DNA from: Neoceratodus forsteri
Taxonomy: Eukaryota > Chordata > Ceratodontiformes > Ceratodontidae
Direction of reading: 5' to 3'
Assembly: GCA_016271365.2 (NCBI GenBank)
Contig: CM057455.1
Coordinates: 1,557,722,501-1,557,786,500, forward strand
Length of the DNA stretch: 64,000 nt
How positions within the stretch are numbered: the stretch's first letter is position 1; every line of letters begins with the position of its first letter. Positions 10,897-20,717 of this stretch are shown here, one piece after another. The translations under genes were made by a program, and so were the position numbers. The notes under the pieces are model-generated. The model saw only the letters and a program-made list of their open reading frames with translations. It had not been told where the DNA came from and ran no database searches.

Positions 10897-11345
10897 TTAA
10901 ATTTCCTTGAAGGGAGGCTTTGGTGTATGTGCACTCCAGACACGGAAAACCGGGGTGTGGTCACTGATGGAGTCCAGAAGTGTGCCAGAAGCCCATGAAC
11001 AATCCACTCTGTTTGTGACTATCCAGTCCAGCATGGATTTGTGATTGCTGTGTTGTGATATTCTTCTTGGGCATGTAATCAGCTGAGTTAGGTGAAGTTT
11101 TCCCAGAACACCGTTGTATGATCCAGAGCGTTTCCCTGCCCAGTCCAGATTGAACTCACCCATTAGTAGGAGTTCTTTCAGTCCTTTTAGACAGGCCAGA
11201 TAGTCCACTAGGCTCGTTAATCCAATGAGACCACTTTGGGAGGACTGTAAACACTGTTTAGGTTGATTTTCTTAGTGTTTCCCAGTAACAAAACCAGATG
11301 GTTGGCTTCAAGGGTGCTTGTAATGTCCATGTGTTGTACTGTTAG
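10897..11345 (-). pseudogene. LINE-B endonuclease C-terminal part
   Basis: The frame at 10897-11208 reads LLLMGEFNLDWAGKRSG (GDFN with D to E), then SMLDWIVTNRVD and ISDHTPVFRVW with the conserved SDH. These are the last motifs of an APE-type endonuclease. 11209-11345 looks like its degraded upstream continuation. The catalytic-glutamate region and the 5' end are missing. Confidence 0.7.
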
Positions 11346-11393
11346 GTTTTAACCCCTGCTCCTTCATTAGATGGAGGGAAGGAGATTAGTGAC

Positions 11394-11398
<5 letters not shown>

Positions 11399-11428
<30 letters not shown>
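11399..11428. repeat. (TA)n microsatellite
   Basis: About 15 uninterrupted TA units directly precede the foldback element that starts at 11431. Confidence 0.95.
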
Positions 11429-11430
<2 letters not shown>

Positions 11431-11434
<4 letters not shown>

Positions 11435-11800
11435 GAGCAAAAACTCCATTTAATGCATCAGTTAGGGTTGTTCCACAGCGGCAAAAGCAAGGAAATTCTT
11501 CTGTTAGGGTTGAAAGCCCCCTTGGACCCCTTCAGCCCACCCCCACCAACCGGCATCGGGGTGCGTGTTGGGGTCATCGGTCCTAACTCTCACCCCATCA
11601 CATGTGTAAAGAAGCTGAGGAATAGGAGAATGGGGTGAGAGTTAGGTCCGATGACCCCAACGCACACCCTGATGCTGGTTGGGGTGGTGGGCTGGAGGGG
11701 TCCAAGAGGGGGCTTTCAACCCTAACAGCGAATTTCCTTGCTTTTGTTGCTGTGGAACAACCCTAACTGATGCATTAAATGGAGTTTTTTGCCTCTAATT
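11431..11800. mobile_element. Foldback element, copy 1 (partner at 56321-56645)
   Basis: The left arm 11431-11598 and right arm 11630-11800 are near-perfect reverse complements, with a loop of about 31 bases. Ends read ATTAGAG-CAAAAA and continue ACTCCATTTAATGCATCAG. Both arms carry GTTAGGGTTG twice. The copy at 56321-56645 has the same arm motifs (TTTGCAAA, ATTAATGCA, TTAGGGTT, GCAACAAAAGTAGGGAAAT). There is no coding capacity. The element is probably a MITE of unknown superfamily, and the flank is symmetrical, so the TSD is ambiguous. Confidence 0.85.
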
Positions 11801-11874
11801 TCCCTTCTTTTTGAGAATGATGACGAGAAACAGTGAGGTCCCCGCGCTCCCGCCACATGGTGTCTTCTGAGATA

Positions 11875-12785
11875 GTAACAGGAACAGCAATGCAAACAGA
11901 AGCGCCAAGAGTGGCGCACATGCTAACGCAAACGTAAATGGGAAAGGAAATGTTAATAGAAATGCAAGCGCAAAGTGACGCCGAAGCAAACAGTGACTCA
12001 AACGGACATTGAAGCACGTACGAAAACACAACTGGTAACAAGAACAGTGATGGCAGCGGTATTTTAAATGGAAATGTTAAGTGTCACAGCAAAAAGAACA
12101 CGAGAAGGCAACAGAAACGGAAACGCGAACGCAAACGCGCACGTAAACACAAACCGTAATTCGCACAGGCACAGTACCACAACTGTAAATGCAAATGGTA
12201 AAGTTAAGATGAAGAATAATGCCAAAGGAAACAGAAACAGAAATGGGAACAGAAGCTGCGACGGAAACGTAAAACCAAAATGCGCACGGGCACAGTACCG
12301 CAATTGTAAATGCAAATGGTAACGGTAACAGCAACAATAACCGCAAAGGAAACAGAAATGCAAAAGGAAATGCAAGCGCATATGGAAACGCAAACCGTAA
12401 TGCGCAGGGGCACTTGCAAACGCAAATGATAACAGTAACAGCAAGAAAGACACAAAATGAAAGAGAAACGGAAACGCAAACAAAAGAGCTGCCGGAAACG
12501 CAAATGGCAGTGCACGTGGTGACGCAGACAAAAATGCAAACAGAAACAGTATTGGAAATGCAAATGGTAACAGTAACGAAAACGCAAGCGCAAATGACAA
12601 CGCAAAGGGTAACGCACACGGTGGCGTACACGGGAGTGGTAATGCAAACTGGGACATAAACGCAAGTGGAAACAGTAACTGTAACAGCAATGGAAGCGCA
12701 CACCCTGTTTTTGCCGAACAGGTGCATAGAGAAACACAATGTGTACAAAGAATGAATGCATTGTAAAGGGCATCGAAGCTGAAAA
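11875..12785. repeat. Degenerate period-6 satellite, consensus near GNAAAC
   Basis: Nearly every six bases repeat G-x-AA-x-x, as in GGAAACGCAAACGCAAAC near 12118 and GCAAATGGTAACAGTAAC near 12560. A longer unit of about 118-120 bases is superposed: GTAAT-CGCA-GGCAC segments followed by GCAAATG recur near 12160, 12280 and 12400. CpG is frequent compared with the surrounding DNA. The repeat avoids stops in several frames, which gives three long overlapping minus-strand open frames that are not genes. Confidence 0.85.
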
Positions 12786-13850
12786 CGAGCATTGGAAGTA
12801 CTTAATTGCTAATATCTCAGGAACCGCGCAACGTAGAAAAAAAATTTAAATTTCACAAAAATCATTATTTTCCTGGTTAGGTTTTGGCTATGTAATTCGC
12901 AACAAAAAATCTGTATCTCACATCGTTTTCGAGTTACGCGCTCCGAAATGCGCGATGTACGTCACCATGTTAGTCTATGGGAAAAAATGCCAATTTTGGA
13001 GTACTGTAACTTTGCAGCCATGCAATATTTTTTCACCGAACTACCAAAAAGCACGTCTTTGAGATGTTGGCTGTGTTCCCTCCAAATTTCAGCTCAAAAG
13101 ACCAAACCGTTCTTTTGCAGCAGGTTGGCATTTTTGCCATAGTCTGAAAAAGCAGTGTCGCAATTTGCGACATCTTTTGCAAATTTTGCGAAAGTGTCAT
13201 GAGTGCGACACTACTTTTGTGACACTACATTTTCCAGAAACTTGAAAAAACATATTTCTGGGGTGTTTAACCCCAAAATAAAGACATGGCTTGCATGCTC
13301 AGGGTCCGACTAGGTGAAAACAGAAATAATTGTATCCCTAGAGGGTCCCAAATTTAAATGCCAAGCATTTCTGTGATCGCTAACTGAAAAAAAAATGGCT
13401 GACTCAGGACAGTACTGGGGTCATTTGCGACACTAAAAATGGCTTACACTTTTTGTTAACTTTTCCCATTGACTTATAATGGGAACTTGTTTTTTGAATA
13501 ACTTTTGAAAAATGTAATATTTTTTCACGAAATCTTCAAAAGGCACATCGGGGACCCTGGTCGCATGTTTCTGAAGTTTTTGGACTGGTCACACAAACCG
13601 TGCAACCTGTAGGTGAGAGCAAAGAATTTGCAAAAAAGCATAAACTCACATTTTGTTGGTGCTTAATAACTCCAGAGCTGTAAATCCGACTGGTATGAAA
13701 CTTTGCAGATCCCAAGATCTATCATACCCAATCATGCATACCAACTTTCAGGCAAATCCATTGAACGGTGGCAAAGTTATTAAGGTGCAAAATTTTAAAA
13801 TGGCTCCTCAACCCTAATTATGGTAGCACTACCATGCTACCATAACATAT
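12786..13850 (+). repeat. Unclassified dispersed repeat (related piece at 54830-55210)
   Basis: This segment holds internal near-duplicates about 490 bases apart: CAATATTTTTTCACCGAA followed by AAAAGCAC near 13023 and AATATTTTTTCACGAAAT followed by AAAAGGCACATC near 13517. A third related stretch is near 13660-13800. The minus strand of 54830-55210 is clearly homologous (AATGGGAACTT, then TAATAACTTT, TATTTTTCACCAAA and AAAAGGCCCATCTG). No conserved protein was recognised. Confidence 0.6.
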
Positions 13851-14867
13851 ATGATATATATATGAAATTAGGTAGGAAGGAGGGAGTGGCCCTTCTCAGA
13901 GGGTCTGAAAGGAGTCAAGCCAGGGGGAGTTGCAAAGGTGGGGTCCCCTTTGGGATTTGAAGTTCTATAGTTGACTGTATATTTCTTGGGGGAGGGAGGC
14001 AGTTAAAAATATGTCCTTAGAGTGGGACCTGATTTGGAGAAAGCCTCCACATAGGTACTTAGTAGCCTCGGGGTGGTTAGTGGCAGTTATAGAGTATTGG
14101 ATATTCTGTTCACAGTCCATGTACCTGTTGGGAAGGTTGGGACATGTTACTCTACCCTTTGTGATGAGGGGCATGGTCTTGGCAGGGATGTTGCAGGACT
14201 GGAAGCAGTTCAGATGGTGTGTTTAGTATGGTGAAGGGGGAGGTGTGATTAGGACCCCATACCCAGTCAGTAGGGCCAGAAGGGAGGATTCTACTCTTAG
14301 GTGTGCCAGTCAGTGTGACTGAGGTGAATGTGTGTGTGGGTACCTATGGGATCGTAGCCCTGTGACAGGTGGGGGTGGGTCACAAGCAGAGGTTCATCCT
14401 ACTGGTAGTGCACAGTAATAGGGTTGTTTACATGGGAAATTTGAGTTTATTTGGAAGGGGTTCTGTTCCAGGGAGAGGAGCTATGTTGCAGGTGCCCGTG
14501 CTGGACGTTGGGCAAAGAGCAGTTTGATCAGCCCACTTGTGCAGTATAGTAGGGTCCATTCTACCTGCCCCCTCCTCGCTGTGTTCTAGGGTGGAACTAT
14601 TTAACAGGGAGAGAGTGTAACAGTTCCTTCCCCTGATAGGGGGCAGAGTTGTCACTAGCAGTGCCCATCAGAACACTGGGTACCTTGTTACTGTTGCTCT
14701 CCTTAGGTGGAGAGGAGGAGATTAGGGATGGGATAAACAGTATATGGGAAGTTAGGTAGAAAGGAGGGAGTAGTTGTTCACATGGCGTACAAAGGGTGTT
14801 AAGGCTGGGGCTGGTTGCTTACCTTCTCGGCAACCTTTGCCAGAAATGTCAGGTTGAATATTGGCTG
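13851..14867. other. Intervening DNA, nothing assigned
   Basis: Bases 14650-14690 share ACTAGCAGTGCCCATCAGA with 3040-3060, so a short piece of a dispersed repeat lies here. No coding relic was recognised. Confidence 0.4.
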
Positions 14868-15254
14868 TTAATTCACAAGATTTTTAGGGTCTATCAAAGA
14901 CTTTTTGAGCAAGGGTTTCACCACATCTCCTTTCATGTCCATGGGGAGAAAACCCTCATGCAATGAACTGTTCACAGTATTTAAGAATACAGGTGTCTTT
15001 GCCTCTACCTCAGCTTTAATAAACTGAGTTGAAGTTGAGTCTGGTTTGGAGGTGGTGCAAGGCATGATGGTAAGATAATTCAGCAGGTGGAACTCACGGT
15101 AAGGAGTAGAAGTGTCAGACTCTTCACTGGTTACTAACATCCCAGCAGCAGAAGAGATGCGCCCCTGGGTGTATAACCCATGACAGGGCATGAGGTTATA
15201 GGGATTTAATCCACGCCCCAGGTGCTCTGAGGCACAAGGCTGATGCTGTTCCAC
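14868..15254 (-). pseudogene. L2-like LINE RT N-terminal fragment
   Basis: The 128-codon minus-strand frame contains LDP-type and lead-in RT motifs in order: SKPDSTSTQFIKAE, then FLNTVNSSLHEGFLPMDMKG, DVVKPLLKKSLIDPKNLVN. This is the classic region just before NYRP(I/V)S in L2-like reverse transcriptases. The downstream palm is missing at 14867. About 180 bases of it (14996-15177) are repeated at 15347-15525. It is a decayed, truncated copy. Confidence 0.75.
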
Positions 15255-15346
15255 TAACTGGCTTTCCTGCTTTTTCTAGTCCATGTTATAATTGCTTTTA
15301 TACACTGCTACAGCTGTGAATGTTGACGATGTCACTCCTTACATGA

Positions 15347-15525
15347 GTCTTTGCCTCTACTTCAGTTTTGATAAACTGAGTTGAAGTTGAGTCTAGTTTG
15401 GAAGTGGGGGCAAGGCATGATGGATAATCCAGTAGATGGAACTCACACTAAGGAGTAGAAGTGTCAGACTCTTCACCAGTTACTTGAAATCCCAGCAGCA
15501 GAGGAGATACGGGCCCTGGATGTAG
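15347..15525 (-). repeat. Second copy of the L2-like RT N-terminal segment
   Basis: This segment matches 14996-15177 in the same orientation (TTTGCCTCTAC, GATAAACTGAGTTGAAGTTG, AGAAGTGTCAGACTCTTCAC). It may be a local duplication or two insertions of one family. Confidence 0.7.
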
Positions 15526-15904
15526 ACAATCTTTGCTTTTATACACTGATAACAATTGTGAAAGGTGACAGTGTCGTCCTATCAGCAGACAGCTGCAGAA
15601 TGAAAACACATGGCTGAAAATAGCCGGCTTGTATGAGTAGCTGGAGTTCAAGTCACAGCTTAATTTTATACAACCAAGAACTGTGCATGTGTTTTTGCTA
15701 ACAACTGCACAGTTTAAGAGCAGCAGAATTTAAAATCAGTCCCATTTTGAAAATGGGATTCTTCCTTTTATATAGCTTTTACTTTCCCCTTTTCAGTAAG
15801 GAACAATGTAGTATATTCCATTTTTTTGTTCTGTCTTTCCTTTAAAATTGGTCCATACCTGACATAACTGATCTGTCATTCTGTGTGGTTATAGTGCCAC
15901 ACAG

Positions 15905-15965
15905 GAGGCGATGTGGTCTAGTTGGTAAAAGCACGGGCTGAACAGTCCTGGGTAAAATACTGTAA
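15905..15965 (+). mobile_element. tRNA-like SINE head (CORE/MIR-like), fragment
   Basis: TGTGGTCTAGTTGGTAAAAG resembles an A box and is followed by GCACGGGCTGAA and CCTGGGT, as in MIR-like heads. The body and a clear B box are missing. Confidence 0.4.
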
Positions 15966-16975
15966 ATGGTAAAAATGAAAAAATGAAGTTATTTTGCCAT
16001 GGTTTTTCTCTGTTGATGCTGTTTACCCCATATGGATCTGTTTGTTTGCAAAAAATAACTTCTCTTTATGGATGAGTGATAGACTCAAAACAAATTTAGG
16101 ATCGGGTATAAGGTGGTAGCCATGAGGAGACTGCTTCAAAATAAAGCAAACTCCATTCAGACATTCTCTGTCTCACAGGAAATGAGATGAAATTGAATAC
16201 ATAGTCTGCTGAGGATGTAATGAGGAAACACAGTTTAGCAGCTCATTAACAAAGAGACATTAGTAGGAACACACCAGATCATATCCTTCAGACCACATTA
16301 TTCTATGTTCTACCAAACTAACATCTGATTACCAGGTTGTGGTAGTTTGGGGTGGGAGGTCAAGGGCTTTCCATATAACCTACACATTCTCAAGATTTTT
16401 TACAGATGTTCTTCCCACTGAAATCTTAATTTGAATAATTTTCAGGGAGATTTTTTTTAAGTTTTTTTTCCTTATCTGTGAAAACCAGAGCCAAAGCATG
16501 TAAACATGACCAAACAGAGGAAATATGCTGTGTCAGTTTTGGCTGTCATAAAAAAAAAATCTATTGCATTTTTGGGGGGTAGGTGGAGCTTTGCTTTCCT
16601 GGAGGGCAGCGCTGGCCAGAAGAAGTTGGGTGATCACCAAGAGCATGTACATGATACAAAGAAAATAAATTCAGTCTGTCAAACGCAGCTAATGAGTTTT
16701 CATTTATCTCTCAGGCAAAAATCATCAAATGTGATGGTGTTTTAGACCATCAGTAACATTATGGTGCTTTGCTTTTTCCAGTTCAAGGAGAGAAAAAATA
16801 TTTCAAGCACCATAAGATTACTGTAAATATTTCTCAAACTGTGATGCATCCACTTTAACCCAGCATGAGTCCTAAATTTTCTTTTTGCAGTTTTTCAAAA
16901 CTTGTTTTTTTTTTTCCAATTGTTTAACCAGGTGAGACACACTAAGCTGAAAGCTTGTTTACAGGTGCAACCTGG
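15966..16975. other. AT-rich intervening DNA, nothing recognised
   Basis: Only short open frames and homopolymer runs occur; no repeat structure was recognised. Confidence 0.4.
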
Positions 16976-17042
16976 GAACACAGGGAAGTTAAGTGACTTG
17001 CTCAGGGTCACACAGTATGCAAGTATGCAACTTAATCACTTT
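16976..17042 (-). mobile_element. MIR/CORE-like SINE fragment
   Basis: On the plus strand this reads GGGAAGTTAAGTGACTTGCT followed by CAGGGTCACACAG. The reverse complement is the central core of MIR-type SINEs (CTGTGTGACC, then AAGTCACTTAAC). No tRNA head is kept. Confidence 0.65.
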
Positions 17043-17179
17043 ATGTGCAGCTCCAAAAACAGAGCCAGAAAAAGGAACATTCTTTGTTGCCATAGGATTG
17101 TACCCAGATGTTTATTAATTTCACTTACATTTTTAATGCTACCCGCATGCTTAGTCACATCTTTACTTCATAATTAGAT

Positions 17180-18945
17180 GAATGCGTTACTTATTCCTGT
17201 TTAAAACTGTGAGCCGTCCCCCCTCTATCTTCAAATTGTGCCCCCTTTTTCTTGCACATCTCTTCTTCTGAAAGATACTACCCTCTTGTACTTTAATTCC
17301 CTTGAGATACTTGAAAGTTTCTATCATGCCCCCCCCCCTTTCCTCAAGAGTATGCATATTAAGCTGCTTTAGTCTCTCCGCATATGTCTTCTGGTGCAGA
17401 CCTTGCACCATTTTGGTTGCCCTCCTCTGAACAGCCTCCACTCTGTCTATGTCTATGTCTTTGCTGAGATGGGGTCTCCAGAATTGCACGCAGTACTCCA
17501 GATGGGGTCTCACTAACTGTCTGTACAGAGGAATAACAACTTCCTGTTTTCTACTGTTGATGCCTCTCCCTATGCTTCCCAGTAACCCCCAAGCCCTCCT
17601 TACTGCCTTCTCACATTGTTTGCTCACCTTTAGGTCATCTGATATAATTACTCCTAGGTCTCTTTTGATTTTGTTGTTGTCATTAACTCACCTCCCATTG
17701 TGTACTCTTCCCCTGGGTTTTTGTTTCCCAGATGCATTACCTTGTACTTCTTTACATTGAATCTGAGCTGCCACATATTTGACCATTCGTCGAACCTTGC
17801 CAAGTCCCTTTTCATTCTTTCCACCCCACCTTGTGTATCAACCCTGTTGCAGATCTTTGTGTCATCTGCAAAGAGACATACCTTTCCTTCCTGGTGCTCT
17901 CCAATGTCACTTATAAAGATGTTAAAGAGGACCGGTCCCAGTACCGAACCTTGTGGTACCCCGTAGTTACACTCCTTTCTTCACTGTGGACTCTGTTTAC
18001 TATTACCCTTTGCATCCTGTTGTCCAGCCAGTTTTTTATCCAGGCTACCACCTTGGGACCCACTCCAAGGCTGGCTAACTTGTATATTAATCTTTTGTGT
18101 GAGACTGTGTCAAATGCCTTGCTAATATCTAGGTAGGCCATATCCACAGCCCCTCCCTGGTCTACTACTTTGGTCACCCAGTCAAAGAAATCTATTAGGT
18201 TCATCTGACATGACCTTCCTGTTGCGAAACCATGCTGCCTTGGGTCCGGTGCCCCACTGGCCTCTAGGTACTCAACAATTCTTTCCTTCAGAAGTGATTC
18301 CATCATTTTCCCTACCACTGAAGTCAAACTAACTGGTCTGTAGTTTCCTGCCTTTGCCCTGCTCCCACTTTTGTGAAGTGGAATCACATTTGCCCTCCTC
18401 CAGTCCTCAGGTACCACTCCATCCTCCCATGATTTGTTAAAGCGAGTAGTCAGTGGTGTTACTAGTTCTACCCCTAGTTCTTTTAGTATTCTTGGGTGAA
18501 TCCCATCAGGCCCCATTGCTTTGTCCATTCTAGGTTTCAAGAGTTCTTTCAAAACCCTTTCTTCTGTGAATGGACTGGTATTAGCCCCCCTATTCAGAGT
18601 TTCTCCCTTGTTTGGTTTAGGTACCTCCCCCTCCTCAGCCGTTGTGAATACTGAGCAGAAAAATTTGTTCAGTATCCCTGCTTTTTCACTGTCACCCTCT
18701 GCCCACATTCCCTTCCCTTTATTAAGTCTCTGTACCCCTCCCTTGGTCTTTCTTTGCTCCCTAATGTACCTATAAAAAGTTTTATCCCCTTCTTAACAGA
18801 GTTGGCTATCTTTTCCTCAGTTTGTGCCCTTGCTATTCTGACTGCCTTCCCTGCCTCCTTCTGCTTTAACTGATAAAGTTCTCCATCCTGCTCCTTCTGT
18901 GTTTCCTTATATTTCCTGAATGCTGTCCTAACTGACAGGGTTCTG
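17180..18945 (-). mobile_element. CR1 LINE, 5'-truncated (copy 'CR1-A')
   Basis: Minus-strand ORF2 pieces run from the EN-RT linker (about 18945) to the C-terminus (17187). The 5' side meets the L2-like LINE at about 18945-18965. No endonuclease is kept, as is usual for 5'-truncated CR1 insertions. The L2-like RT that would lie beyond the junction is not found on the other side of this CR1, so simple nesting is not shown. Confidence 0.85.
17187..18900 (-). pseudogene. CR1-A reverse transcriptase (one main frameshift)
   Basis: The 265-codon frame at 17911-18708 has KAMGPDGIHPRILKELGVEL, NYRPVSLTSVVGKMME, HGFATGRSCQMNL, LDISKAFDTVSHKRLIYKL and the start of the thumb. It loses frame near 17960-18000, close to the [10 protein letters not shown] region. 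The catalytic FADD box is readable in another frame at 17861-17872. The 146-codon frame at 17187-17627 has the C-terminus (RRAWGLLGSIGRGI, LVRPHLEYCVQFWRPHL, LEERGGGMIETFKYLKGI), typical of CR1. It is the best-preserved RT of the window, but not intact. Confidence 0.9.
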
Positions 18946-18949
18946 AGAT

Positions 18950-19893
18950 TTGCTGTGCTAGGTTTAGAGCAGTCCCTTTGTCACAAAGCTTGGTGTTGGC
19001 CACGGCGAGCCAGTTCTGGTTAAAGTCCCCAAGTATATGGAGCTCGCCCCCAGAGGCCGGAGTGTTCAATGTGCCTAGGTGGTCCAGTATAGCAGGTGTA
19101 TTGGAGTCAGGTGCGCAGTAGGAGCCTGCAATGTAAATTGGAGTAGAGTGGGGGAAGGAGATTTTTACCATTAGTGTGCAGTGGACTCTGATGGTGGAGA
19201 CAGGGTGACCTGGGAGAACTGGATTGTGGAGGCAATATACATGGCTATGCTGGCCCCTTTTTTATTGCCCTTGCAGTCATGTCAGATGAGAGTATAGCCA
19301 GGTATAGATAATTTCGAGTCAGTGTTTTGGGACTTCAGCCAGGTTTCAGAGATAATCAGTATCTCCGGCCGGAGGGACATGGCGAGGGGCTGAAGCAGGG
19401 TAATTTTACGAAGGAGGCTGCATATATTTAGGTGGATCATTCTTAGGCCGCATGGGAGTTGGATTGGCAAAGAGGGGTTAGGTATGAGATGAATAGGTCC
19501 AGGGTTTGGCTCAACATCACCTGCAAGGAGTAACAGTAGTGTGATCAGGAGTTTGGTATTATGCACAGCCCAGTATAGCTTACGGGTGGTGGTATATGGC
19601 TTAGTAATAGGAGCTGTTGGCCTCTGAGCAAGGGGCAATAGGGCTAGGTGGCTAATTTGGAAGGTGGGTGGCAGTAAGGTGGGACCAGCTGATACTGTGT
19701 GGAGGTGACAGCCAGGGAGAGCGTCATCCTTGGTAGAGGAGGTATAAGTGTTATTTGGCAATCTGATGCTTGGTGCCCTATAGCCCAGCAGTTCAAGGTA
19801 GGAAGACGGGGAGAGGGACACCCAGGGGATGATGATAATGATAGAAGATAAGAGAAGCAGTAGCATTGTGGAGGGCAAGCAAAATGAGAGCAA
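18950..19893 (-). pseudogene. LINE-C leader with 2A motif and AP endonuclease
   Basis: The 203-codon frame 19282-19893 opens with a hydrophobic, leucine- and isoleucine-rich N-terminus, runs through a Pro/Thr-rich leader, then LLITLLLLLAGDVEPNPGP. The DVEPNPGP motif (19495-19518) fits the 2A ribosome-skipping consensus. EN motifs follow at once: LNICSLLRKITLLQ, then LIISETWLK (catalytic-Glu region). A second frame, 18866-19171, has FPHSTPIYIAGSYCAP and ELHILGDFNQNW (GDFN motif). The frames differ, and the C-terminal SDH region is missing at the CR1 junction. Confidence 0.85.
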
Positions 19894-20110
19894 TTTTGGG
19901 TTTTGTTTTTGGTTTTAGTGGGTGTAGTGGCCACTAGTGATTAAAGGGAATAGCCTGCAAATGGGAAAGTGGGCTGATTGGTTTTTACAAGCATGTGACT
20001 TCTCCTACATAAAGAATGGTTTGCCAAGGGGGGTGGTGGGGTAGCTGACGCAAAGCATCAGCGGGGTTTGCTCAGTGCTGAGCTGCTTGCTGAGCTGAGA
20101 TGCCATACCT

Positions 20111-20717
20111 GCTTGTTGGGCTGAGTAGCGGGGGGCCCACTCTCCAAATTCGGGGGAGGGCTTCTGTTCAAGACTCTGCTCTCACGACCTACTAAGCAGG
20201 CAAGGAGAGCTGCTTGTTGGGCTGAGTAGTGGGGGACCCACTCTCCAAATTCAGGGGAGGGCTTCTGTTCAAGATTCTGCCCTCTCGACCTCCTAAGCAG
20301 GCGAGGAGAGCTGCTTGTTGGACTGAGTAGTGGGGGACTCTCTCTCCAAATTCAGGGGAGGGCTTCTGTTCAAGGTTCTGCCCTCATGACCTCCTAAGCG
20401 GGTGAGGAGAGCTGCTTGTTGGGCTGAGTACTAGGGGGGCCTGCTCTCCAAATTTGGGGGAGGGCTTCTGTTCAAGATTCTGCCCTTAAAACCTCCTAAG
20501 TGGGTGAGGAGAGCTGCTTGTTGGGCTGAGTAGTGGGGGGCCCGCTCTCCAAATTCAGGGGAAGGCTTCTGTTCAAGATTCTGCCCTCACGACCTCCTAA
20601 GCAGGTGAGGAGAGCTGCTTGTTGGGCTGAGTAGTGGGGGGCCTGCTCTCCAAATTCGAGGGAGGGCTTCTGTTCAAGATTTTGCCCTCACGACCTTCTA
20701 AGCAGGCGAGGAGAGCT
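20111..20717. promoter_or_regulatory. Six tandem 101-bp monomers at 5' end of LINE-C
   Basis: GCTTGTTGGGCTGAGTAG-type starts lie at 20111, 20212, 20313, 20414, 20516 and 20617, giving periods of 101, 101, 101, 102 and 101. Units differ by few bases. Each has CTCTCCAAATTC and CTTCTGTTCAAGATTCTGCC. GGGCTGAGTAG and GTTCAAGATTC resemble pol III A and B boxes on the plus strand, antisense to the LINE. By analogy with monomer promoters of other LINEs, this is probably the 5' UTR promoter array. Confidence 0.8.

Larger units (their letters stand above)
8681..11345 (-). mobile_element. L2-like LINE (copy 'LINE-B'), interrupted by V-SINE
   Basis: Endonuclease C-terminal motifs at 10897-11208, RT motifs from 10476 down to 8760 and a V-SINE inserted at 9425-9848 define a 5'-truncated LINE on the minus strand. 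Its protein is clearly diverged from LINE-A (YADD instead of YVDD, different EN sequence), so it is a separate family rather than a duplication. Its 3' end abuts the 5' region of LINE-A near 8680. Confidence 0.8.
18946..20717 (-). mobile_element. 5' half of an L2-like LINE (copy 'LINE-C')
   Basis: From the 5' end on the minus strand: six 101-bp monomers (20717-20111), a spacer sharing TGCAAATGGGAAAGTGG with LINE-A (near 19957), a leader ORF with a 2A-type motif, and an AP endonuclease cut off near 18960 by the CR1 boundary. RT and 3' end are absent. It is related to LINE-A in layout but has diverged in sequence. Confidence 0.8.

Noticed and set aside
12064..12792. A 242-codon minus-strand open frame and two overlapping long frames
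   Set aside because: All three lie in the period-6 repeat, overlap in different frames and encode monotonous hydrophobic text. The repeat composition avoids stops, so this is not evidence of a gene.
14868..15254. 128-codon open frame as a host protein
   Set aside because: Its motifs (NSSLHEGFLP, VVKPLLKKSLIDP) are the pre-NYRPVS region of an L2-like RT.
20111..20717. CRISPR-like array
   Set aside because: Units are contiguous 101-base repeats without unique spacers, in vertebrate DNA next to a LINE.
17180..20717. CR1-A nested inside LINE-C
   Set aside because: The missing RT half of LINE-C is not present on the far side of CR1-A, so nesting is not demonstrated; truncation or juxtaposition fits as well.
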